From NCBI GenBank assembly GCA_000310025.1, contig FN648368.1, positions 154,207 to 218,206 of the forward strand: DNA of 64,000 nt. Direction: 5' to 3'. The translations under genes and the position numbers were made by a program. The stretch comes from Ectocarpus siliculosus. Its lineage: Eukaryota; Sar; Phaeophyceae; Ectocarpales; Ectocarpaceae. The notes under the pieces were generated by a model, which did no database searches, was not told the origin of the DNA, and saw only the letters and a list, made by a program, of their open reading frames with translations. Shown here one piece after another: positions 48,201 through 59,500 of the stretch. Every line of letters starts with the position of its first letter. Position 1 is the first letter of the stretch.

Positions 48201-50269
48201 GTAGATGTAGTACCACCAACATATGTTGTGGTGGTTTGCCAAGCTCAAAGAATGTAGATCAAGCTAGTAAATGAACAGTAACAAGCGAATATGCACCTCG
48301 AATGCAAAGCGCTCCCACAACTGCAGATAACACTACCTTCCATTTTGCACGTGTGCAACTCTGATAGAGGGGTGACGACTAGGACGGAAGGGCGTATTCA
48401 GTAGTCTATAAACCATGTGCACATGACAACCGTCGGGAAACAACCCAGCACGGTCGACTACAATAGTATGTTGTGGACTCTGTTCGCACACCGCGGTCTA
48501 TTAGGGGGTAGGGGATTCGCAGTACCTCCTCTGAATAAAACAGGAAACGCCTGCATATCTCAGTTTTCCGAATTCTTGCTCCAGTACGAAACTGCCATCG
48601 TAAATTAATCGTCCGCAGCGGTTGCTTGTGTGCGATGTTAGTATCTGAGGTTGTAATCCTTGCGATACACAACAGATTGGCGGTCTGCGATTTTCCAAAC
48701 GATCCTTATATCATTGAGATCGGTGAGCTACAAGCAGGCGGACCGGTTTTGGAACGCTTCAAGCACACAGTAACGGCGAATCGGCGCCTTTGTGAGTGTG
48801 TGGGGCAGCGAAATTAAGCGCAACTCTTCCCTCACATGTCCTACTCGTCGCCATAGTCGATTTGAATACCTGGGATGATGTGTTTGTAGGCCTGGCCACA
48901 AGCATGAGTGCTTGAAGCGTTTCAACATCGGAACGCACAGCATCTTTCAAAATCCTGCGCGTAACTCACCGATCTCGATGATGGAAGGATCGCTTGAAAA
49001 GTCGTGGACCGCTAGTCTGTAGTGTATCACATGGGCTACAATCTCAGAAACTAACATTGTACACAGGCGACCGCTGCAGACGGTTAATTTGCGATGGTAG
49101 TTTCGTACTGGAGTTAGACTTTGGAAAACTGAGATATGGAGGCGTTTCCTGGATTTTTTAAGAGGAGGAACTGCGATCCCCCCCGCGCCCTTAGCGCACT
49201 GCTGATTATTTTCCAGTCTGCATGCACAAAGTCTGTATTGATTGAGGTGCCGCAGATGTCATCCAGACAACATTCGTACATGTACGCACATCCCCGGCAC
49301 CGAAAGGAGGATTCCGACCTTGTTCAACGGGACCGTACACTCCTGCAGTACGTACTCAGGCACAGTGAGCATTGTATGACAAAATGTGCGACTTCTGTAC
49401 TCGTAACACGCGGATAGGGCCACACAAGTCTGAAGACGAGCACAGCAGTATTCGTTGCATGCACCCTGAAAGGCCCTCGAAACAAAAATACATGTAGGGA
49501 TGGTCTCGGCAGTCTGCTGTAAAGATACCGACAACAACGAAGACCTGAAGGTTACTGTTTCCAACAAAGGAAACTCAGAGCTGACGCTGTCGGGACTCAC
49601 AGCTGGGACAAAAAATGTATCGTCAGAAGCATCGTCGCCGCTCTCGCCAGATCCGCTGCTGTATGACGAACTTGTATAGGACTCACTGCCGCTCGAGCCG
49701 CTGGTTTTCTCCTCCGAGCCAGTAGTCTCCTCCGTCGACACTCGGCGCCTACGATACTCGCCGGATCCACGAGCTGCCTTTTTCTCCTGCTGAAGATCTT
49801 TTGAGATAATGCTTCTTCTCTCATCTAGTTCGATTTGCTGGGATGGGTTGAGTTGTTTGACCCCTGCATCTTGTTGGCTGCTGCGGAGATCTGTTCCACT
49901 GTCCACCGGCGTCGGCCTGTCACCCTCTACTGCTGCGCCGGAGTCGGCGGCAGGCGCATGTTCCCGGTAGTCGACAGACTTCTTTGGCACGGTCTCAGTC
50001 CTTGGCGTGACTGAGGCAGCCTCGGTAACCTTGATGTCATCTTTTGAAGGCTCAGGGACAACTTCTGCCGCCTTGGTGGAACCTGCAGGACTGATCTCAT
50101 TTCGCGTTGGGCGTGGAGCCTTTGGAGGTGAATCGTTGTTGCGTTTCTTCGATGTGGCGGCAACGGGGGTCGTCTGGTGGGGGCCTTCCTCTCGATATTG
50201 TTGCGCCTTGGGCTTCTCTTTGCTCACAGCACTAGATTCGTAAGGTGATACACTGGCGCGATTACCCAT
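45203..50269 (-). CDS. Ankyrin repeat and WW domain protein with disordered N-terminus
   Basis: Exons 5' to 3': 49601-50269, 48970-49042, 48870-48943, 47292-47485, 47129-47259, 46791-46960, 45999-46247, 45593-45827, 45203-45447; phase closes at every join, giving about 680 residues before any further exon. The start ATG (50269) gives MGNRAS, a good N-myristoylation signal (Gly2, Ser6), followed by some 200 Ser/Pro/Glu-rich disordered residues. A Gly/Asp stretch and a KPKRKRP basic patch come next. Ankyrin repeats follow: NEAGDTLLILACQHG, AVGICALHYTCFADS, TYGCTPLHYAASSGDAEI and YNYTAVKYAKDAGHEHVVEL. Then an acidic linker and a WW domain (GLWIRHIDPQTELAYYMNDE, ending TGESWWE) that should bind proline-rich ligands. 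Likely role: a membrane-associated scaffold. The donor after 45999 is GC (aaag|gcaagc). The end of the gene is open; see 43892-44640. Confidence 0.82.
48501..49200. repeat. Inverted duplication of two ankyrin-gene exons
   Basis: The plus strand of 48501-48766 matches the minus strand of about 49200-48908 over most of its length, roughly four bases in five by eye, with a spacer of about 140 bases. The right arm holds exon 2 and the start of exon 3 of the ankyrin-WW gene; the left arm is a reversed copy lying in the following intron and still reads MLVSEVVILAIHNRLAV, against MLVSEIVAHVIHYRLAV in the right arm. Confidence 0.85.
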
Positions 50270-50553
50270 ACTTGCTTGAGGCGCCAAGGCGCCTCACCCC
50301 TGGCCTCTTTGTCCGGAGGAGGGAAGGAAAAGAGCGAAGCGCTCGGGTTCATTTTGGGGGCGGCGCAACTCATGAAACGCCAAGTACCGATTCGAAACCC
50401 GCCGCATACAAGTATTAGTATTGTATTTGGACATATTTTTCCTTATAATATATTTGGACTGAGAGAGCAGGGGGGAGAGCGCAAGGGGGGGGGGGGTAAA
50501 GAGAGACAAACAAGCGGTAAGGCTGAGAGCGCTGTGCCAGAATTCAAGCAGCT
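50270..50553. promoter_or_regulatory. Shared spacer between two head-to-head genes
   Basis: 284 bases separate the start codons of the ankyrin-WW gene (minus) and the STAND gene (plus). It contains an AT-rich core (ttccttataatatatttgg, 50440-50458) flanked by G-rich DNA and a G run at 50485-50496. A bidirectional promoter is the simple reading; no specific factor site is claimed. Confidence 0.5.
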
Positions 50554-53500
50554 ATGAAGCCTCGAGGAAAATCACGGTCAGAGGTTGACCGAGCCCCCTC
50601 GGCTACTGACTCTAATACGATGCTGTCGCGAACAACAGTGCGATGTGCGGCCCGTCAAGTATGCATAGGCGACATGGAGGAGGAGCTGCACAACGCGTTT
50701 GCCATGGCGCGGTAAGACGAAACAATGGAAAGTGTGGTATTACAGCAAGGTCAACTATTTGGCATGTGGGAGCAGCACCCTCGTTGATGTCTCTTTCACA
50801 TATCGAGCTGACCCTAGGCGACCAATTACGGGTGCCTACTTCAAACCATGTGTGATACCTACAGTGTGCCAGGAGGGACTGACTTCGTCTACGAGCGCGA
50901 TCATGACGCGTTCGCGCGGCTTGATGATTATTGCAACTGGAACCAGGTATACGCTACTTAGTGCTAGCATCTATAAGCGAATAAGTGTAGCCGTTATAGT
51001 AGTGCAGTGCGCCAACGCCATAGTGTACAACAGTCAATCCTGCTGTCCACCTACTGCTGTACGCAGGCTACACATATGACAAACACAGTATACGTTACTT
51101 AAATGTTAAACACGCGCTCATCACGGAGGCACCCGCGAAAGCTCGCAAAGTGTCTTCCTATTCGAAATGTAAGAGAGGTTCTGCGCATGCATCTCTACAT
51201 GTAGACTACAGCAGTACTGCTGCTGTCCTGTGCTCGACAATACTGAGTCTAACAACTACACAGTTAGTTTATGTTTCCTTATTAGACAGTACGAAGCATG
51301 CAAAAGGTTTCGCTTTCTGCGTCATCCCCGTCCCGAACGCACCGTTGTGGTATCACATATTTGAACAATGCCTGCAGATGTCAGAACCAGCAGCTCCTTT
51401 GGTGGTTTCTGGGCCCTCTGGGTCGGGCAAGAGTGCTCTCCTTGCGAACTGGCTTTTGCACTACCGCCGGCGGTTGGAAAAGCGGCCGAAACACGGAGGG
51501 GCGTCGGAGAAGATCCTTATTTTTTGCCACGCAGTCGGGCAAGTGTTCTCAAATCGTTGTACACAGCAGTGCGAACGCAGTGAATGGATATCGCCTTCAG
51601 CGTGTCTTAATCAGGATTCTTGACTGCAACACTTGTGCACGGTTGGGAACTTCATAAGCCCTCCGCGATACCGGGACGATTGGGGGGCATATGGAGTCGC
51701 GCCGAAGTTTTCGTGCTTAGTCTACAGGCCTGCCAAGATGACTGCTGCACCGCATCCGTGGCACGTTACTCTCTCTACCTTTGACTACGTAGGTGCACAC
51801 GACATGGCGTCGAGGTGGACCAGTTACTGTGGAGGCTTCTCGCGGACGTCAAGCAGCGATTCGATTTGGTTCGAAACGTTCCAAACGAAGCAGAACGGCT
51901 CAGCTGGGAATTGCCGCGCTTTCTTGATCTGGCAGCAAGAGAGGGGCGTGTGATCATCGTTGTTGACGGCCTTCACCGCCTCCAGGACAAGAATGGTACG
52001 TTAGCACGCCGCGTTGGCGAGAGGGGCGCAAATGCCTTCTACGCGCTCACCCGCGGCTTCCTTTGTTGTACAGCCGCTGACGTTTCGAACCGCTGATCTC
52101 CCCGCTCTCACGTGTCAGGGGGAGAAATTGGTCTGCAGTGGCTCCCCCTCCGGATTCCAGGCAATGTTCGGATCATCGTTACCGCGACACATCCAGACCC
52201 AAACTACCTCCAGCTTCACGAGCTAAAAATCAGACAACACATGGCCAACCCCCACCAGTCACTGCTCTCGTCCCAGCCGTCTGACAACTCAAACGGGGTC
52301 GGTGATACGCACGCAAGCGGCGGCGGGAGCGGCGGCGGTTCTACCGGCAAGGGAAAAAGCAGTGCCGGGACCGGCGAAGAAGGCGAAGCGGAGTACGAGA
52401 GTAGTCATCGGCGACGAAAGGTGAGCAGGCAAACGCACCGCCGCTGGACGGTCTGCTAATTATTGTGCGAGTGGTGCGGAGGCAGCGAGAAAATCCAGGT
52501 GTTTCGCATGGTGGCCGAGTTGCCGAATGTGGCCGGGGTTCATCCAGCAGTAGCCCGCTGCACGTCGCGGGATTCATAAGGGAAGGCACCGACCCTCGGG
52601 GCTCTTCGGTAGAAACCCTCGTGCCACCCCGATGCTGGAGCTCAATGGAAGCTGGCGTGTTTTGGCGTCTGACGATGTGTATCTCCCAACGGATACTCGT
52701 CATTGTGATACTTCCTTCACCTATTTTCCATAGGTGCTCATGGAGCTTTCTCGAAGAAAGTGGCCAACTTTGGAACTCGGGCCGCTCCAGAATTGGCGCA
52801 AACGCGACATCGTGGAGGCATTCCTCAGGCGCTCACTCTCGGGGACAAGAACGCAAGATTCGGTACCCTCAACCGCGAACAGCGATTGTCGACCAAAACC
52901 ACCACACGCTTCTTCGGAAGAAGGGATATTTCTGACAGGGGTCGACATGAAGGAGAATGGAACAATCGGCCTCGGGACTGGCACCGTGACTAGCAGTGTA
53001 ACGCCGGGGGGATCGGGAGAGCCGGGTTCATCGCCGGGTTTGGTCTTGTTCCCGTCGATGATCGAGAGTATCCTGTCAAAGTACGTTTTGTTCCTCAGAC
53101 CTGCATAGATGCTTGGACACATTAAATGGACTCGAAATCTGAGCTTGGTCCGCCAAGAGCTGAAATGTGTGTGTGGCATGGACGCGTTGTCCTGGCAAGT
53201 GAAGTAGACACACTCAACCCCGTTCTGAAGGTTCCTTACTTACGTAGAGTATCTATCGTTTCTATATCCCTGACACAGTGACATCCACTTGGCGAACCAC
53301 GCAGTATCAAACCTCACAACGGGCTCTCCTTCGAATATATCTGAATGCATGCAACATGTTTAAGAATGACCCACCCGAACGTTGTCTAGATGCTCGTAAC
53401 AACGGTTCCGGCGCCACCAAATGCGATTCCAGCGATGCCACGAGCTCCGCGCTGTACTTGCGTACGCTGCTCCGGGCTCTCGATTGGGCGGCGAAGAACG

Positions 53501-56500
53501 CGTACGACGTGCGTGCATTGCTGAAGAACATGCTGAACACGACGACTGTTGGTCAACTGTACAACGTGTTCTTCGACAGGTACAGCAGAACCAAACGTAT
53601 TCTTGATGGCCTCAGGGTTAGAATTAGGTGGGGGTACCCATGTTTGGCTTCTTGAACACAGCCCAATCGCGTAATAACGCCTTTCATAGTCTCCAGCCAC
53701 CGATACAGCTGTAGCGTGTCCCACGACACAATTTTGTTTTCTCGGGTAGCGTCGTTCAGTCGCGCAATAGAGATTGTTCCCGGTGTATCAACGTACAACC
53801 AAGCGGAGGTGGGTGCTCGCTCAACTACCCTCCTCCCTTTTTGGTTTACGGTCGCCTCTTGATCTTACTCATCTGTTCCCATAGCCTTGAAAGCGGCAGC
53901 AATCCCACAGAGACATCGATACGGATCGCGGAACAGGACAATGAAGCCGAAGGGGGCAAGCAAGCGCTGCAGGACGTTATCGATGCTCTGGGGGGAGAAA
54001 TGCCCCTCAACTCACTAGATTCCAGTTCTTCCGCCGAGAGTCATACAGGTGGCAACCGGCACCGGCAGCGGCAGCAGCAGCAGCACTCCGCCGTCGCGTC
54101 CGAGAGACCGGGGCATGTAAATGATGCAGTAGTTGGCGTCGACGCTGCTCAAGAAGGACAAACGAGCGGAAACATGGCGTCGGACAAACTCCAGGTCGTG
54201 GAAGGAGCCAACGACAACGCGAAAGGCGAGGGCAATGACTGCTCAGAAGAGGGAAATGAAGAGGAGGACGCAGGGTGGAGCGAAGGGGAGGGCGACGAAT
54301 ACAGCGAGGAAGGGTACGAAGACAGTGATTTCGAAGAGATCGAGGAGGGTGAGCAGGTGAAAGTAGGGAGAAACAAGTCACCTCCAGAGGACGGTGCTTC
54401 GTCGACAAAGTTTCAAGAAGCAGCCATGACGGACGGGATAAACCAAGAACAGGGGACAGACGGTGGTACTCAAGCTAGCATGTCTCGGGAGGAAGTTGGT
54501 CCAGGACCAACTGGCTCCGAACCAACTCAGAATCGTGCCGGCAATGTCTTCGGGGTTACGGATGAATCCAGGAGTGGCGGCTTGCCCTCCAGAGCTTTCG
54601 CCTTGTCTGAGGTTCCGGTGTATCTGTCGGGAGGGACAAAGGCGAGTACAAGGGTGCAACGATTGCTCATTCAGGTTCATCACTTTTCGGTGGCACTCCA
54701 ATTTTGAATCTTGTTTTTGACGCAGCATCCTATTACGGCAATGGCTTCTATTGTACTTCGCTTCATGGTTTGCTTTCTTTCATGTTTCTCGCTTTTCATT
54801 CCCCACCTTGGTTTCTGGTGTCTTGGGAACTGTACTACGTGCACGAGTGGAGGACGCCATTGTTTTTTTTCTAGCTTATTTCTGTATGCCATATTGTGCC
54901 AACTCGTGCCACGGCAGGCCGTTTCTTTGCGATTGGTTTGTAGGGAAGAGGCAGTGCTCGATAGACATCAGAACCTCGTTTAGAATAAACAGAAAGGAGC
55001 CAGAACAGCAGTGAAGATCTTGGCAAGCCCGTATCTCTCGGGAACAGTGCTGAGGGATCGCCAAACGTAACTTTGGAAACAATTGGAATATTCGCTGCCA
55101 TCAGGCTTCCACTAAAATTCGCATCAGCATTGCAAAAGGTTATCCAGTCAGCCGTCGACGCTTGTCAACTGCTGTCGACTGCTCCGGTGTGAGTTTTCCT
55201 TCAGCAGTCCATCGCCCTGTAACTCGTTCTCCAGAAAACTGTTGAATATCCATGCTTTGTACCGCTTCCTGCCTTTCCACAGCGCCACGAAATATCGCTG
55301 CAAAGGCAAATGCGATCGAGACCCTGCCCCAAGATGCGACCGCTGACAGGAACAATTGCAAGATAATGGGGAAACAATTTCAAGATAGCGGGGAAATATA
55401 CATGCCCCCCCTTTTCGCCCCTGCGGCCTCTCTATCTGCGTTCGTCATTCACAATCGCGTGAACCGCATTCCCAATATCAACAAAGGTCGAAGGGTTTGG
55501 TGTGAAGGTCGGTCGCGCGGTGGCCCTCCTCCACGTCGTCCGCCATGGCCTGAGGTCCCAGGAGCTGTGGTCATTGCTCGCAGCATTGGAGGCTTACTCG
55601 TCAGCCCAGGAGAAGGTGCGATGTCATATGTAGCGATCTTCATGCCGAGGGGGGTGCCAACTTGACACGCTACACCGCATGAGGTCGCCAGGTGAAGACG
55701 ATCGTACGAGAATCAATGATGACATGCGATTGACGATTCGTCAATTCACGTGGGTTGCAATATCCTGCTGCGGCCGGATGTAGCCGCTTGGCGTGTGATG
55801 CACGATGCGACAAGTTCGCCGTTGTGCCTGAAAGCGTATCGGATACACTATGTCCCTTTTGTTATTTGTTATGACGTCGAATCCTCAATAGTATCCCTCC
55901 CCTATCGAAAATCTAGTGTCACACCACCTTTGCATTGCTGCTAGTCTCATCCCCGTCCTACCTCCAACGAAATGTTTGCGCTACTCAGGCTGAGGGCACA
56001 GAAGGGGAGGCCGAATCGCGGCTTTTGCGAAAGCTGCTCAGAAACCAGAACCGGCTGATTGACAGCATACGCCAGATGGATACCGACAGGGACGGCGTTG
56101 TCTCCACGGCGGAGTTCCGAGCCGCGATCGTCTCTATGAACCTCGGCCTCACCGATCGTCAAGTGGAGAAGCTTATCCACTCTATCGACGTGGACAACGA
56201 TGGGGAGCTAGACATGCAGGCAAGTGCCCTCTACTGTTGGAAGTTTATGCCGGAACAACTACAGTACCACTTAGTGTTCTTTAAGCTCAGGGGTGCTAGG
56301 CTGGTGCCACACAGGGAGAGCACGAACGCTATCACACTCGAGCCAAGGAGTACACTCCTGTTGGTGTTATGACGGCATGAACCTCGTCATATTCGGGATC
56401 GGGGATCGGTTCATATGGGCGAGGGTTGAGCATCACGTTCACTCTACGTTTCATGCGCAGAGGGATATCACGCATGATTGGGAGCGCCAATTGCTTGGGT

Positions 56501-59500
56501 CAAACGGACTTATGTGCTTTGAAATTGCCAAACGACGAATGGCTATTGAGCGGTGGGATGCCGTGATGTTGAACCAAGGTGGACGCAGCCCTGATCGGAG
56601 AACCCGTGTGCTAGCGTGCAAAGATGTCCGGTAATACAGGGCAGTTTGGATTGTATAGCTGCTCGTGCTGGGTGGACCCACAGCCGACGCCCCACCGAGA
56701 ATCAGGCCTACTGTCTGACGGACGTGTCAAATAGACGTATATACCACGCGTGTGGACCACCTGCCCATCCTCCAAAATGTTGTGTCCTCCGAGAATAGGA
56801 AATGATCGAGAGATTCTCCACTACCGCACGAAAGATGAAGCACGGTGGCGGAAGCAGTGGGCGGAAACACAGTCAGGTGGGGGCGCCAGTCTGTGAATCC
56901 CCACTCTCGGGCCTATGGTCACTTCTTTCCGGAACGCTACAATATATTGAGGTCTCTCAACTTTAAGCTTGTGGTGGATTGTAAAGGGATGGATTCCGCG
57001 GTATTGGTTTACTTTGTGGAGAACATGGAAGCAACAAATCGAGTCTAGATTTCTCCCCTTTCATCCCAACCCGTGTTGTGGGCGCTCGACCCTACCTTCG
57101 TTGTGACCATAAGCTTGTCGGTCGATCATGGGTTCTAGTTTTTTGTGCCTCATGAAGAAATACACGTCTGCCAGGGCGCCGGATCAGCACGTAAGCTTCC
57201 TGATTGCGCGTAGGTGAATAACGTAGCCTCGTTCTCACCATCGCCCTAACCCGACAACGCCTTCGCCTGCCGTTGCTACAACCAAAACAGAGCGCCAGGA
57301 AAGGCGAATTCGAGTCTAGCACTTGGAGCGACTTCACAGAAGAAGTAAGAGCCAAAGAGGGAGTTGTCGTGCTCGGAGTGTTTGGCTTGAGCTCACGTGT
57401 ATGGCGTAAAACATTTGTGCTTGACCCGTTTGCTCTGCTGTCTTTCACTGACGCGTGATTCGAGATATTGCGGTACCCCAGGATTGTCTCAACGAAGAAT
57501 TGCCTCTCTCTGTAGTTTCAGAAAAGATACCGGTACGACTTTGGCCTAAGGGAGGAGTCTCACGCGCAGTCAATCACGTTCAGATCATGCCAGCCGATGA
57601 TGAAAGCGGAAAACCCTGAGCACTGCCACCGGTCGGCGTTGCGTGAATCCTGACACGCCAAATCCAATCGTATGCATAAGAGGGGTGGCGTGGAAGTCCC
57701 ACGCGAAAAGGGGGTCGCGATAGAACTAAACTGCGAGCACGAAAAAAGGCAGACGTAGCGGTGGCCAACCTTTGACTTGTCGATTGTCTTATCAGGTGCC
57801 TGATTGCGTGCAGCACCTAGAGTACCGCAGCAATGCTGCTGCGCCAGGGTTGTGCGGCAAGGCTGCATGTACTAAAGAATGCACCCATTGCCCGTTCTCA
57901 AGGAATTGCACACTCTCGCGATACCTTTATATTATGCACTCTCTCGCCTCGCGCCGCTTTCTCCAGGACGCCGGCGACACCAGTTCTCTATCAGACGGGG
58001 CCAAGGCCTCCCTCAAGTCAGCTCTGTCGGTGTTGGGCGTGTGCCACGACGGTCTAACCCACAACGGAGAGGAGCATAGCATCTTTGTACTCGGGCTCGA
58101 CGCTGAGGACCTGCGGGAAGTGGTACGAAAAAGGCTATTTCACTGCACGGGCGAGCGTTGTCCGCCAGAACGCGTCGATAAAGCACATTTATTGCGGAGA
58201 GTTTGGGTATGCGCGCCCTTGGTCTGTACCCCGCCCCCATCTGTAGCCCCGCTTACCATCTTGTTTCAATCGATCACAACAGGTGTCTCGACGATACGTG
58301 ACGTCTGATAGTGCTTGGCACTCTCGCCTGGTGCGGTTCTTCCAGGCGCAGCCACCAAGCCCCCGAAGGTGCGAGGAGCTCCCATGGCACCTAAAAAAGT
58401 GCTACAGGTGGCACCCGCTCAAGAACTCCTTGGTCAATCTGCGGACGTTTGAGGTGCGTCTAATGTTCTTTTCATGTGCTGTGAAGTTTTTCATTGCAGG
58501 TTGTGATGTTGACGGCCAGAGTCGTATTTGCTGATTGACCCAACCGCGACACGACCGGGTAGATTGAAAGCTATGGTCTTGACATGCATCTATTGTGTAG
58601 ATTCCGCGTTGAATGTTTCGAGAGCTCAAGTGCCGTCCAATGTAATAGCCAAACTCTCCGCCTACCACAGCGCTGTACAGAAATGAACAGCAACATCGTT
58701 GTACCCAACCACCTGAATGCCCTTGAAACGCCTTGCCTTGGAAGACAATGTGGACGACGACCCAACTGAGAAGGGAGTTGATGGACTACTGGAAGCTTTT
58801 GACGGAGGGGCCTCTCCATGCTAGTGAAGAAGCAGCAGCGGCTGACCTCAGGAACGACAGTAAATCGAGACTCGTCAGGTGCGAACTTCTGCTACACTTC
58901 CCGTCAACGATAGTGAAATAGTCATCATCTTACACCTACCAGCATGCTTGGAATTCGTGGATGTTTGGCAGTCAGCCACGGATTCTATGCCGGATATCCA
59001 TGCTCAAGGTACCTTCGATCATCCCAAGCGCAAGCATGTGTTATGCCAATGAGATACAAACACTGCGTAGCTGTGTCGGGATGCTACCATGGGAGCTTGC
59101 ATACTTCCCCTCTTCACGAAAAACCGGTCGCACTATTGTACGTCATGTTGTGTTTGCCCAGCCTCATGATGCAGGAGTCATGCAATCGAGGAATGGGGGG
59201 GTCGTCCGTGAGTGCGGCGGATATAATCGCTGTCGGTAACGACGGCAACGGCGACAGTTCTGGCAAGGTATGGCAGCATAGACTTACAATATGCCTCATG
59301 TCGATGTGGCGCTGCCGAAACGAAGAGATGCCACACTAGAGAGCGGTCCAACAAGCGCACCACATATAGTGAAAATGTCCTGTCTCTGCGGAGACGAGGT
59401 TGCGTCGGCTATCCTGCCTCTCTTGTAGGGCAACAGGCACCGTTTTCTTTCAGAATCTGATTGGACTCGTGACTTGTGTGTGTCCCCAAGGTTGCGCCCT

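Noticed and set aside
48626-48817. Independent plus-strand small gene
   Set aside because: It is the inverted copy of ankyrin-gene exons and has no start context or further exons of its own.
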